Assembly (NCBI GenBank): GCA_964538875.1
Contig: CAZIHO010000038.1
Location: 1-28,126, forward strand
DNA: 28,126 nt
From: CAZIHO01 sp964538875
Lineage (GTDB): Bacteria; Pseudomonadota; Gammaproteobacteria; Chromatiales; Chromatiaceae
Reading direction: 5' to 3'
Below, in pieces: positions 22,243 through 28,126 of this stretch (positions are counted from its first letter, which is position 1; the number at the start of each line of letters is the position of its first letter). Both the position numbers and the translations under genes were made by a program. The notes beneath the pieces were generated by a model. That model was given only the letters and a program-made list of their open reading frames with translations, did no database searches and had not been told where the DNA came from.

Positions 22243-22671
22243 TTACCTGCCTGGTTGGGTGGCTGGGTCGGTCATGAGACCCACTTGGGGGGCGCCTGCC
22301 GCCTGGGCCAGGATCATGGCGCGCACCACCCGTCCGTAGTCGATTTGGTTGTCGCCATTCACCATGACCTTGGTTTCTGGTTTGTGCTTGAGGACCGCCG
22401 CTACCCGCACCATCAGGGTTTGATCGTCCAGGGGGGAGTCCTTGTTTTCGCCGATGTTGAGAAACATGCCCCCATCCCGGTCGATACTGATGATGAGGGG
22501 TTCCTGGGCATCCTCCAACGCCTGGGCGTCGCCCTGGGGTAGATCCACCTTGACGCCCTGGGTAATCAGGGGCGCGGTGACCATGAAGATGATGAGGAGC
22601 ACCAACATCACGTCGATGTAGGGGACCACGTTGATCTCTGACATGGGCTTACGGCGTTTGGTTCGCTGCAT
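22243..22671 (-). CDS. tolR: Tol-Pal system protein TolR
   Basis: This 142-residue ExbD/TolR-family protein has one membrane helix (about 16-36, VPYIDVMLVLLIIFMVTAPL). The proton-path Asp sits at residue 20 in PYIDVML. The periplasmic domain (about 40-142) has the usual KVMVNGDNQIDYGRVVRAM block. It forms the proton-driven motor with TolQ and TolA in the inner membrane. An AGGAG ribosome site lies upstream of the ATG at 22671. It is spaced 39 nt from tolQ and 8 nt from tolA. Confidence 0.96.
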   Translation of the reverse strand: MQRTKRRKPMSEINVVPYIDVMLVLLIIFMVTAPLITQGVKVDLPQGDAQALEDAQEPLIISIDRDGGMFLNIGENKDSPLDDQTLMVRVAAVLKHKPETKVMVNGDNQIDYGRVVRAMILAQAAGAPQVGLMTDPATQPGR

Positions 22672-22710
22672 GGATTCTAATCTCCTGCCGGGTCTGGCGC
22701 GGGCGAACGG

Positions 22711-23430
22711 CTAGATCATTCCACCGCTGGCGTTGAGGGACGCGGACGGGTCCCGATGGGCCTGGGCCTGGCGTTGCAGGATGTTGGAGAACTCCTCCAG
22801 GAAGTCGTCATAGCGGATGTTGAGCCGCTCCACCGCCGCCGAGTAGCGGTTGTAGGCGATGACCGCCGGGATGGCGGCGAACAGGCCGATGGCGGTGGCC
22901 ACCAGGGCTTCGGAAATGCCGGGAGCCACCAGGGCCAGGGTCGCCTGCTTGACGTTGCCCAGGGCGTGGAAGGAATGCATGATGCCCCAGACGGTGCCGA
23001 ACAGGCCCACGTAGGGGCTGGTGGAGCCCACGGTGGCCAGGAACGGCAAGTTGGTTTCCAGGCTGTCCATTTCCCGGCTCAGGGCTACGCGCATGGCCCG
23101 CTGGGCGCCCTGGATCAGGGCCGAGGGGTCATCGGCGCTGGTCTTGCGCAGCCGGGCGAATTCCCGGAAGCCGTTGCGAAAAATGGCCGCCATGCCACGC
23201 ACCGCTTCCGGGCTGCGTTCCAGGGCATGGTAGAGGTCGGTGAGGTCGCCGCCGGACCAGAACCTTTGTTCAAATTCGTCGGCCGCCCGGCGCGCCCGCT
23301 TGAGGGTCCGGGAGCGGTCGATAATCAGGGACCAGGACGACAGGGACGCCATCACCAGGGTCAGAATCACCAACTGCACCACCGTGCTGGCGTGCAGGAT
23401 CAGTTCCCAAATATTCAGTTCAGAGCCCAT
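22711..23430 (-). CDS. tolQ: Tol-Pal system protein TolQ
   Basis: The protein has 239 residues and belongs to the MotA/TolQ/ExbB family. Three membrane helices are visible (about 15-35, a second near 135-160 in the TVGSTSPYVGLFGTVWGIM region, a third near 170-195 in GISEALVATAIGLFAAIPAV). The second and third contain the conserved Thr/Gly-rich proton-channel faces. It is the stator subunit with TolR. Its ATG lies 11 nt inside the end of ybgC, with a GGAG site 7 nt upstream inside that gene, so the two are likely coupled. Confidence 0.96.
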   Translation of the reverse strand: MGSELNIWELILHASTVVQLVILTLVMASLSSWSLIIDRSRTLKRARRAADEFEQRFWSGGDLTDLYHALERSPEAVRGMAAIFRNGFREFARLRKTSADDPSALIQGAQRAMRVALSREMDSLETNLPFLATVGSTSPYVGLFGTVWGIMHSFHALGNVKQATLALVAPGISEALVATAIGLFAAIPAVIAYNRYSAAVERLNIRYDDFLEEFSNILQRQAQAHRDPSASLNASGGMI

Positions 23431-23860
23431 GCTCGATCTCCGTCTTGAGTCGTTCCGGTAGGGGGCGGGGACGAAACCGGTCAGCGTCCAGGCAGACGAG
23501 CGTCACCCGGCCGGCACATAGAATGGCCGGGTCGTCATGACGCCGTACTTCCTGGGCGAAGGTCAGACCGACCCGCCGCCGCTCCACCAACCGTGTGGTC
23601 ACCAGCAATTGTTCGTTGAAGCGGGCCGGCTGCCGGTAGTCCAGCTCCACCCGAGTCACGGCGAACAGCACCCGCTCCCGTTCCCGCAGCAGGTCCTGCT
23701 CGAAGCCCAGGGAGCGCAGCCATTCCGTGCGGGCTCGCTCCAGGTATTTTAAGTAGTTGGCGTAAAAAACCACGCCCCCGGCGTCCGTGTCCTCGTAATA
23801 GACCCGAATCGGCCAAATAAATCCCCCGGCCGGGGTCCTGTCCGCCCCATTATCCCCCAT
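23420..23860 (-). CDS. ybgC: Acyl-CoA thioesterase YbgC (hot-dog fold)
   Basis: The 146-residue protein has the 4HBT-type hot-dog motif Y-Y-E-D-T-D-A-G-G-V-V-F-Y (about 21-33), with the catalytic Asp, followed by ANYLKYLERAR on the central helix. Family members hydrolyse short or long acyl-CoA or acyl-ACP and are nearly always the first gene of the tol-pal cluster. The start at 23860 gives a slightly long N-terminus of about 10 residues before the domain. The upstream ATG at 23890 would add noise overlapping ruvB. It overlaps the end of ruvB by 11 nt and the start of tolQ by 11 nt. Confidence 0.93.
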   Translation of the reverse strand: MGDNGADRTPAGGFIWPIRVYYEDTDAGGVVFYANYLKYLERARTEWLRSLGFEQDLLRERERVLFAVTRVELDYRQPARFNEQLLVTTRLVERRRVGLTFAQEVRRHDDPAILCAGRVTLVCLDADRFRPRPLPERLKTEIEHGL

Positions 23861-24902
23861 TGAACAGGTCCGGGTGCAGGGGCCGGCCACTGGAATCCCC
23901 TTCCAGGGGCGCCAGCCCGAAATAGCGATAGCTGGACGCGGTCGCCATGCGTCCGCGCGGCGTGCGCATCAAATAACCCTGCTGGATCAGATAGGGCTCC
24001 AGCACGTCCTCGATGGTGCCCCGTTCCTCGCCGATGGCCGCCGCCAGGTTGTCTACGCCCACCGGCCCGCCGCTGAATTTGTGGATCAGGGTTTCCAGCA
24101 GGCGCCGGTCCATCTGGTCGAAGCCCATGCCATCCACTTGCAGCATGGCCAGCGCCTGGTCCGCGATCTGGGCGTCGATGACGCCGCTGCCCTTGACCTG
24201 GGCATAGTCCCGCACCCGCCGCAACAGGCGGTTGGCGATGCGGGGCGTGCCCCGGGAACGGCGGGCGATTTCCCGGCCGCCCGCCTCGTCCATGGGAATG
24301 TCGAGAATCCCGGCGGAACGCTGCACGATGGCCCCCAATTCCTCGGCGCTGTAGAACTCCAGGCGCTGCACGATGCCGAAGCGGTCCCGCAGAGGCGAGG
24401 TGAGCAACCCGGCCCGGGTGGTGGCACCCACCAGGGTGAAGGGGGGCAGGTCCAGCTTGATGGAGCGGGCCGCCGGTCCCTCGCCGATCAGGATGTCGAG
24501 TTGATAATCCTCCATGGCCGGGTAGAGCACTTCTTCCACCACCGGGCTCAGGCGATGGATTTCGTCCACGAACAACAGATCGCCGGGTTCCAGATTGGTG
24601 AGCAGCGCCGCCAGGTCGCCGGGCTTCTCCAGCACCGGCCCGGAGGTTTGGCGCAGGCCTACACCCATTTCATTGGCGATGATGTGGGCCAGGGTGGTCT
24701 TGCCGAGTCCCGGCGGACCGAAGATCAGCACATGGTCCAGAGGTTCGGAGCGGCCCCGGGCGGCAGGGATGAAGATTTCCAACTGCTCCCGCACCCGGGC
24801 CTGGCCCACGTAATCCGCCAGGCGCCGGGGACGGATCGCCCGGTCCACTGCCACGTCGTCCGGGGCGGCGGCGGGACCGATCAGGCGTGCGGAAGCTTCC
24901 AC
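23850..24902 (-). CDS. ruvB: Holliday junction branch-migration helicase RuvB
   Basis: The 350-residue hexameric AAA+ motor has the Walker A GPPGLGKTT and Walker B LLFVDEIHRLS (both within residues about 65-125). The GATTRAGLLTSPLRDRFG block with the arginine finger and the C-terminal winged helix (GYLMRTPRGRMAT) complete it. It drives branch migration with RuvA. It begins with GTG at 24902; no ATG is available at the family start, and the N-terminal RPRRLADYVGQ block follows in the expected place. The end overlaps ybgC. The length is slightly greater than in E. coli because of a short C-terminal tail. Confidence 0.95.
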   Translation of the reverse strand: MEASARLIGPAAAPDDVAVDRAIRPRRLADYVGQARVREQLEIFIPAARGRSEPLDHVLIFGPPGLGKTTLAHIIANEMGVGLRQTSGPVLEKPGDLAALLTNLEPGDLLFVDEIHRLSPVVEEVLYPAMEDYQLDILIGEGPAARSIKLDLPPFTLVGATTRAGLLTSPLRDRFGIVQRLEFYSAEELGAIVQRSAGILDIPMDEAGGREIARRSRGTPRIANRLLRRVRDYAQVKGSGVIDAQIADQALAMLQVDGMGFDQMDRRLLETLIHKFSGGPVGVDNLAAAIGEERGTIEDVLEPYLIQQGYLMRTPRGRMATASSYRYFGLAPLEGDSSGRPLHPDLFNGG

Positions 24903-24912
24903 CGGACGCGTC

Positions 24913-25524
24913 TCAGGCCCGTGCCGCCGCCTTGAGGGCGGCCCGGATCAGGTCCTCGCTGGACAGGTCCGGCGCTTCTACTTGGCGCACCATGCGTTCC
25001 GCGTCCGGGGGCCGGTAGCCCAGGGCCACCAGGGCGCCGACCGCCTCGGTGGCGGGGGACGCGGCCGGGCTCAGGGGACCGGCGGCGACCGGCGGCAATC
25101 CGGAGCTGTCCAGGCTGGGAATTTGGCCTAAGCGGTCCCGCAATTCCACGATCAGACGTTCAGCCGTGCGTTTGCCGACGCCGGGGATGCGCACCAGGCC
25201 GCCGATGTCGCCGGTCTGGATGCCGCGCACGAATTCGTCGGTGCTCATGCTGGACAGGATGGACAGGGCCATCTTGCCGCCCACGCCGGAAATCTTGAGC
25301 AAGGCCCGGAACAGTTCCCGTTCCGCCTCCTTAGCGAAGCCATACAGGACCTGGGCGTCGTCCCGCACCGCGAAATGGGTGAGCAGGGTGACTTGGCCGC
25401 CCAGTTCCGGCAGGTTGTAGAAGGTGGACATGGGCGCCTCCAACTCGTAGCCGACGCCGTTCACGTCCAGCAGTAACTGGGGCGGGTGTTTGGAAACGAT
25501 TTCACCGCGCAAGCGTCCGATCAT
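24913..25524 (-). CDS. ruvA: Holliday junction DNA-binding protein RuvA
   Basis: The protein has 203 residues, the same as E. coli RuvA. Domain I starts MIGRLRGEI. Domain II has the two helix-hairpin-helix motifs (LKISGVGGKMALSIL and LVRIPGVGKRTAERLIVEL). A Pro/Ala/Ser-rich linker leads to domain III (about 158-203, EAVGALVALGYRPPDAERMV), which contacts RuvB. The ATG at 25524 overlaps the ruvC stop as ATGA; an earlier in-frame ATG at 25542 adds six residues that do not fit the family. It is followed by ruvB after 10 nt. Confidence 0.95.
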   Translation of the reverse strand: MIGRLRGEIVSKHPPQLLLDVNGVGYELEAPMSTFYNLPELGGQVTLLTHFAVRDDAQVLYGFAKEAERELFRALLKISGVGGKMALSILSSMSTDEFVRGIQTGDIGGLVRIPGVGKRTAERLIVELRDRLGQIPSLDSSGLPPVAAGPLSPAASPATEAVGALVALGYRPPDAERMVRQVEAPDLSSEDLIRAALKAAARA

Positions 25525-26054
25525 CGGTTGGGTAATCTCCATGCCACGGCGGGCGCTGGTCGCTGGGAATGGGCGTGGCAGATGGCCACCGCCAGGGCGT
25601 CCGCCTGGTCCGCCTGCAAGGGTTCCCGGAGGGCGAGCAACACCCGCACCATATGTTCTACCTGGGTCTTGTCGGCGCCGCCGGTGCCCACCACCGCCAG
25701 TTTGACCGAGCGGGTGCTGTATTCGTACACCGCCACGGCACCCGCCAGGACCGCGCTCAGGGCCGCGCCGCGGGCCTGTCCCAGCTTGAGGGCGCTGGCC
25801 GGGTTGCGGGCCAGGAATACCTGTTCCACGGCCACTTCGTCGGGCTGGAACTGCTCCACGATTTCCCGCACCCCATTGAAAATGCGCCCCAACCGCTGGG
25901 GCCAGGGCAGGTCGTGGGCAGCGATGCGGCCGGACGCCAGATGGACGCTGCGCACCCCGTCGCTTTCGATCAGTCCGTAGCCGGTGCTGCGGGAGCCGGG
26001 ATCGATGCCCAGGATCCGGCGCGCCGGCGTCCGGTTACCGGCCCGGCCCCACAT
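25521..26054 (-). CDS. ruvC: Crossover junction endodeoxyribonuclease RuvC
   Basis: The 177-residue Holliday junction resolvase has its four acidic active-site residues in place: Asp18 in ILGIDPG, Glu77 in VAVEQVF, and the two C-terminal Asp in QADQADALAVAICH. The N-terminus is about 11 residues longer than in E. coli. The ATG at 26054 is the best start I can see, although the ribosome site is poor; the frame further upstream is inside yebC and is not protein-like. It lies 10 nt after yebC and overlaps ruvA. Confidence 0.94.
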   Translation of the reverse strand: MWGRAGNRTPARRILGIDPGSRSTGYGLIESDGVRSVHLASGRIAAHDLPWPQRLGRIFNGVREIVEQFQPDEVAVEQVFLARNPASALKLGQARGAALSAVLAGAVAVYEYSTRSVKLAVVGTGGADKTQVEHMVRVLLALREPLQADQADALAVAICHAHSQRPAPAVAWRLPNR

Positions 26055-26064
26055 GGGGATGGAC

Positions 26065-26811
26065 TCAGCCAAGGGCCTCCAGGATTTCCGGGGCGATGTC
26101 GGCGTTGGTGTGGACTTCCTGGACATCATCCAGGTCTTCCAGAACATCCACCATCTTCAACAGCCGTTCCGCCAGTTCCTGGTTCAGTTCCGCGTAGGTG
26201 GAGGGGTTGTAGATCAGTTCCGCCTGGTCGGTCTTGAAGCCCGCTGCCGCCAGGGCGTCCCGCACCCGGTGCAGGTCTTCCGGGGCGGTGATGACGTCCC
26301 AGGAGCCGTCGTCGTTACCCACCACATCCTCGGCGCCCACTTCCAGGGCCGCCTCCATGAGGGAGTCCTCGTTGGTGCCCGGAGGGAATCCGAGGGCGCC
26401 CTGCTTGGTGAACAGGTAGGAAACCGAGCCGTCGGTACCCAGGTTGCCGCCGTATTTGCCGAAGGCGTGACGGACTTCCGCAGCGGTGCGGTTGCGGTTG
26501 TCGGTCATACATTCGACCATCACCGCCACGCCACCGGGACCGTAGCCCTCATAACGGATTTCCGCGTAGGCTTCCCCGTCCATGCCGCCGGCACCCCGGG
26601 CCACCGCCCGTTCCACCGTGTCCTTGGGCATGTTGCTGGCAAATGCCTTGTCCATCGCCAACCGTAAGCGGGGATTGGTGGAGGCGTCGCCGCCCCCCTC
26701 CCGGGCTGCCACCGTGACTTCCCGGATCAGTTTCGACCAGGCCTTGCCCTTCTTTTTGTCCTGGGCTTCTTTACGGTGTTTGATGTTGGCCCATTTGCTA
26801 TGTCCGGCCAT
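26065..26811 (-). CDS. yebC: YebC/PmpR-family protein
   Basis: The protein has 248 residues, the usual length, and the canonical start MAGHSKWANIKHRKEAQDKK. Further family blocks are NPRLRLAMDKAFASNMPKD, YEGYGPGGVAVMVECMTDNRNRT, and the acidic C-terminal domain (LEDLDDVQEVHTNADI). YebC proteins were long listed as transcriptional regulators; recent work links some members to relief of ribosome stalling at proline-rich stretches. The ATG at 26811 has a GAGG site 5 nt upstream. It heads the gene cluster that continues with ruvCAB and tol-pal, and a good -10 box lies just upstream. Confidence 0.95.
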   Translation of the reverse strand: MAGHSKWANIKHRKEAQDKKKGKAWSKLIREVTVAAREGGGDASTNPRLRLAMDKAFASNMPKDTVERAVARGAGGMDGEAYAEIRYEGYGPGGVAVMVECMTDNRNRTAAEVRHAFGKYGGNLGTDGSVSYLFTKQGALGFPPGTNEDSLMEAALEVGAEDVVGNDDGSWDVITAPEDLHRVRDALAAAGFKTDQAELIYNPSTYAELNQELAERLLKMVDVLEDLDDVQEVHTNADIAPEILEALG

Positions 26812-26839
26812 GCTCGCCTCGCGCCAGTGAAACCGCCCG

Positions 26840-26871
26840 ATTATACAGGGGTTTGGCGTGGGGATCGTCAA
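26840..26871 (-). promoter_or_regulatory. Candidate promoter for the yebC-ruv-tol cluster
   Basis: In minus-strand reading a perfect TATAAT (26840-26845) lies about 28 nt upstream of the yebC ATG. A TTGACG box (26866-26871) precedes it by 20 nt, which is longer than the ideal 17. The -10 match is strong; the -35 assignment is doubtful. Confidence 0.5.
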
Positions 26872-26935
26872 CTTGGCCCGGAAAATGTGGACCAAGTACA
26901 GGAGGTAGCGGCTGGATTTGACCCAGGGCCGGGCC

Positions 26936-27697
26936 TCAGGCCAGAGTTTCCGTCCCTGCCGCCGGCACCGGCCGGGGACCGCTGCCCAGATAACTGGCGG
27001 TCACCCGCGGGTCTTGCAGCAGGTCCGGGGCCGGGCCGGCCAGCACGATGCGGCCGGTCTCCAACACATAGCCATAGTCCGCCGTTTGCAGCGCCGCCCG
27101 GGCGTTTTGTTCCACCAGCAGGATGGCGACGCCGGTTTCCCGCAATTGGGCGATGACCCGGAAGATTTCCCGCACCACCCGGGGCGCCAGACCCAGGCTG
27201 GGTTCGTCCAGCATCAACAGGCGCGGCTTGGCCATCAGGGCGCGGCCCAGGGCCAGCATCTGACGTTCGCCGCCGGACAGGGTGCCCGCCAGTTGGGTGC
27301 GCCGTTCCTTGAGCCGGGGGAAGATGTCATAGACCCGCTGCATGGTGACCGCCTGGTCCCGGTCCCCCACCCGGATGCGCTGGAAGGCGCCCAGCAGCAG
27401 GTTGTCCTCGATGCTCATGGCGGCGAACAATTCGCGCCGCTCCGGCACTAGGCCGACGCCCAGGTCCACCATCTGTTCGGCAGTACGGTGACGTTGGGGT
27501 TGGCCGGCGATCAGCACGCCGCCTTGGGCCGGCAGCAACCCCATGATGGCGCCGAGCAGGCTGGTCTTACCGGCGCCGTTGGGGCCGATCACGGTGACGA
27601 TTTGGCCCGCCGGTACCTGGAGACTGACGCCATGCACCGCCTCCACCTTGCGGTAGAACACTGTCAGCGCCTGGGTTTCCAGCACCGGCGCGGTCAT
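26936..27697 (-). CDS. livF: Branched-chain amino-acid-type ABC transporter ATP-binding protein LivF
   Basis: The 253-residue ATPase has Walker A GPNGAGKTS (about 38-46), signature LSGGERQM, Walker B LLMLDEPSLGLAP and switch VEQNARAAL. VPERRELFAAMSIEDNLLLGAF and the DEPSLGLAPRVV form are typical of LivF, the smaller ATPase of HAAT-family importers for branched-chain amino acids or related solutes. A short Pro/Ala tail extends past the core. It overlaps livG by 4 nt (ATGA). Without the binding protein, which lies outside the window, the substrate cannot be assigned; amides and short-chain acids are alternatives. Confidence 0.88.
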   Translation of the reverse strand: MTAPVLETQALTVFYRKVEAVHGVSLQVPAGQIVTVIGPNGAGKTSLLGAIMGLLPAQGGVLIAGQPQRHRTAEQMVDLGVGLVPERRELFAAMSIEDNLLLGAFQRIRVGDRDQAVTMQRVYDIFPRLKERRTQLAGTLSGGERQMLALGRALMAKPRLLMLDEPSLGLAPRVVREIFRVIAQLRETGVAILLVEQNARAALQTADYGYVLETGRIVLAGPAPDLLQDPRVTASYLGSGPRPVPAAGTETLA

Positions 27698-28126
27698 TCC
27701 AGGCCCCCCAGGTAGGCTTCCAAGACTTTGGGGTCCTGCTGGATGTCCTCCGGCGGGCCCTCGGCGATTTTTTCGCCGAATTCCATGACCAGGATGCGAT
27801 CTGCCAGGCCCATGACGAAATCCATGTCATGTTCTACCAGCAGGATGCCCAGCCCCTCGGCCCGCAGGGCCCGCAGCAAGTCGGCCAGTTCCTGTTTTTC
27901 CAGGTAGCGGAGTCCCGCCGCCGGTTCGTCCAGAAGCAGCACCAGGGGATCCCCGCACAGGGCCCGCGCCAGTTCCAAAATGCGTTGCTGGCCCAGGGCC
28001 AGGCTGCCCGCTTCCTGGTGCAGGGCGGCGCCTAGACCGACTCGCTGCAACTGGCGGGCGGCTTCCGCCAGCAGCGCCGCTTCCTCGCTCCGCTCCAGGC
28101 GCAACGCCGCCGCCAGCACGCCGCCC
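27694..28126 (-). CDS. livG: ABC transporter ATP-binding protein LivG, partial
   Basis: Only the C-terminal 143 residues or so are in the window; the gene continues past 28126, so the Walker A part is not visible. The visible part has the degenerate signature LALGQQRILELARAL typical of LivG, Walker B VLLLDEPAAGL, switch VEHDMDFVMGLADRI and the terminal EGPPEDIQQDPKVLEAYLG. It is the larger ATPase partner of LivF in the same importer, and its stop overlaps the livF start. Confidence 0.9.
   Translation of the reverse strand, partial: GGVLAAALRLERSEEAALLAEAARQLQRVGLGAALHQEAGSLALGQQRILELARALCGDPLVLLLDEPAAGLRYLEKQELADLLRALRAEGLGILLVEHDMDFVMGLADRILVMEFGEKIAEGPPEDIQQDPKVLEAYLGGLE

Noticed and set aside
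20981..22339. Long plus-strand frame opposite tolA, rich in Leu and Phe
   Set aside because: It is the complement of the Lys/Glu/Ala codons of the TolA helix. The apparent membrane protein is an artefact.
26936..28126. Urea transporter UrtDE
   Set aside because: The motifs fit LivF/LivG better, and no urt or urease gene is visible.

Overview
The window looks like part of the chromosome of a GC-rich (mid-60s % by eye) Gammaproteobacterium. The support is the gene order yebC-ruvC-ruvA-ruvB-ybgC-tolQ-tolR-tolA-tolB-pal-cpoB, the gmhB-plsC pair lying tail-to-tail with gyrB, and a GyrB of gammaproteobacterial length (801 aa). I cannot name the genus; several proteins resemble those of methanotroph and sulfur-oxidiser lineages, but that is an impression. 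There are two runs of exactly 100 N (2391-2490 and 6174-6273), which look like scaffold placeholders. Each damages a gene.

Layout. 1-43: start of a minus-strand secreted protein cut by the window edge, behind an AT-rich, structured leader (44-497). 498-746: a DUF3297 protein. 858-3932, minus strand: a small alpha/beta hydrolase, a cysteine-rich unknown protein, a pterin-4a-carbinolamine dehydratase and a Ycf46-like AAA+ ATPase whose C-terminus is lost in gap 1. 4093-10115, plus strand: a tight five-gene operon encoding a substrate-binding protein fused to OmpA, a membrane-anchored VWA protein (broken by gap 2), a second membrane-anchored SBP-OmpA fusion, a two-TM helical protein and a TelA-family protein. 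10454-13235, plus strand: a three-gene ABC importer of the 'urea-carboxylase-associated' type. 13232-13768, minus: a HEAGH-motif membrane protein. 13990-15284: gmhB and plsC. 15268-17673, minus: gyrB. 17946-26811, minus: the Tol-Pal/Ruv cluster. 26936 to the window end, minus: livF and part of livG.

How the genes fit together. The Tol-Pal genes form an inner-membrane motor (TolQRA), a periplasmic relay (TolB, CpoB) and an outer-membrane lipoprotein (Pal). RuvABC process Holliday junctions. GmhB and PlsC serve LPS heptose and phospholipid synthesis.

The part most worth attention is 2491-13235. Two proteins combine a solute-binding module with an OmpA-type peptidoglycan-binding module, and are encoded with a VWA protein, a two-TM coiled protein and TelA. 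They diverge from an AAA+ ATPase gene across a perfect 13-bp inverted repeat, and are followed by an importer with a third solute-binding protein. I infer an envelope-associated ligand-sensing or stress system. I know of no characterised system with this exact composition, but absence from memory is weak evidence of novelty.

I saw no tRNA, rRNA, CRISPR array, transposase or phage gene.
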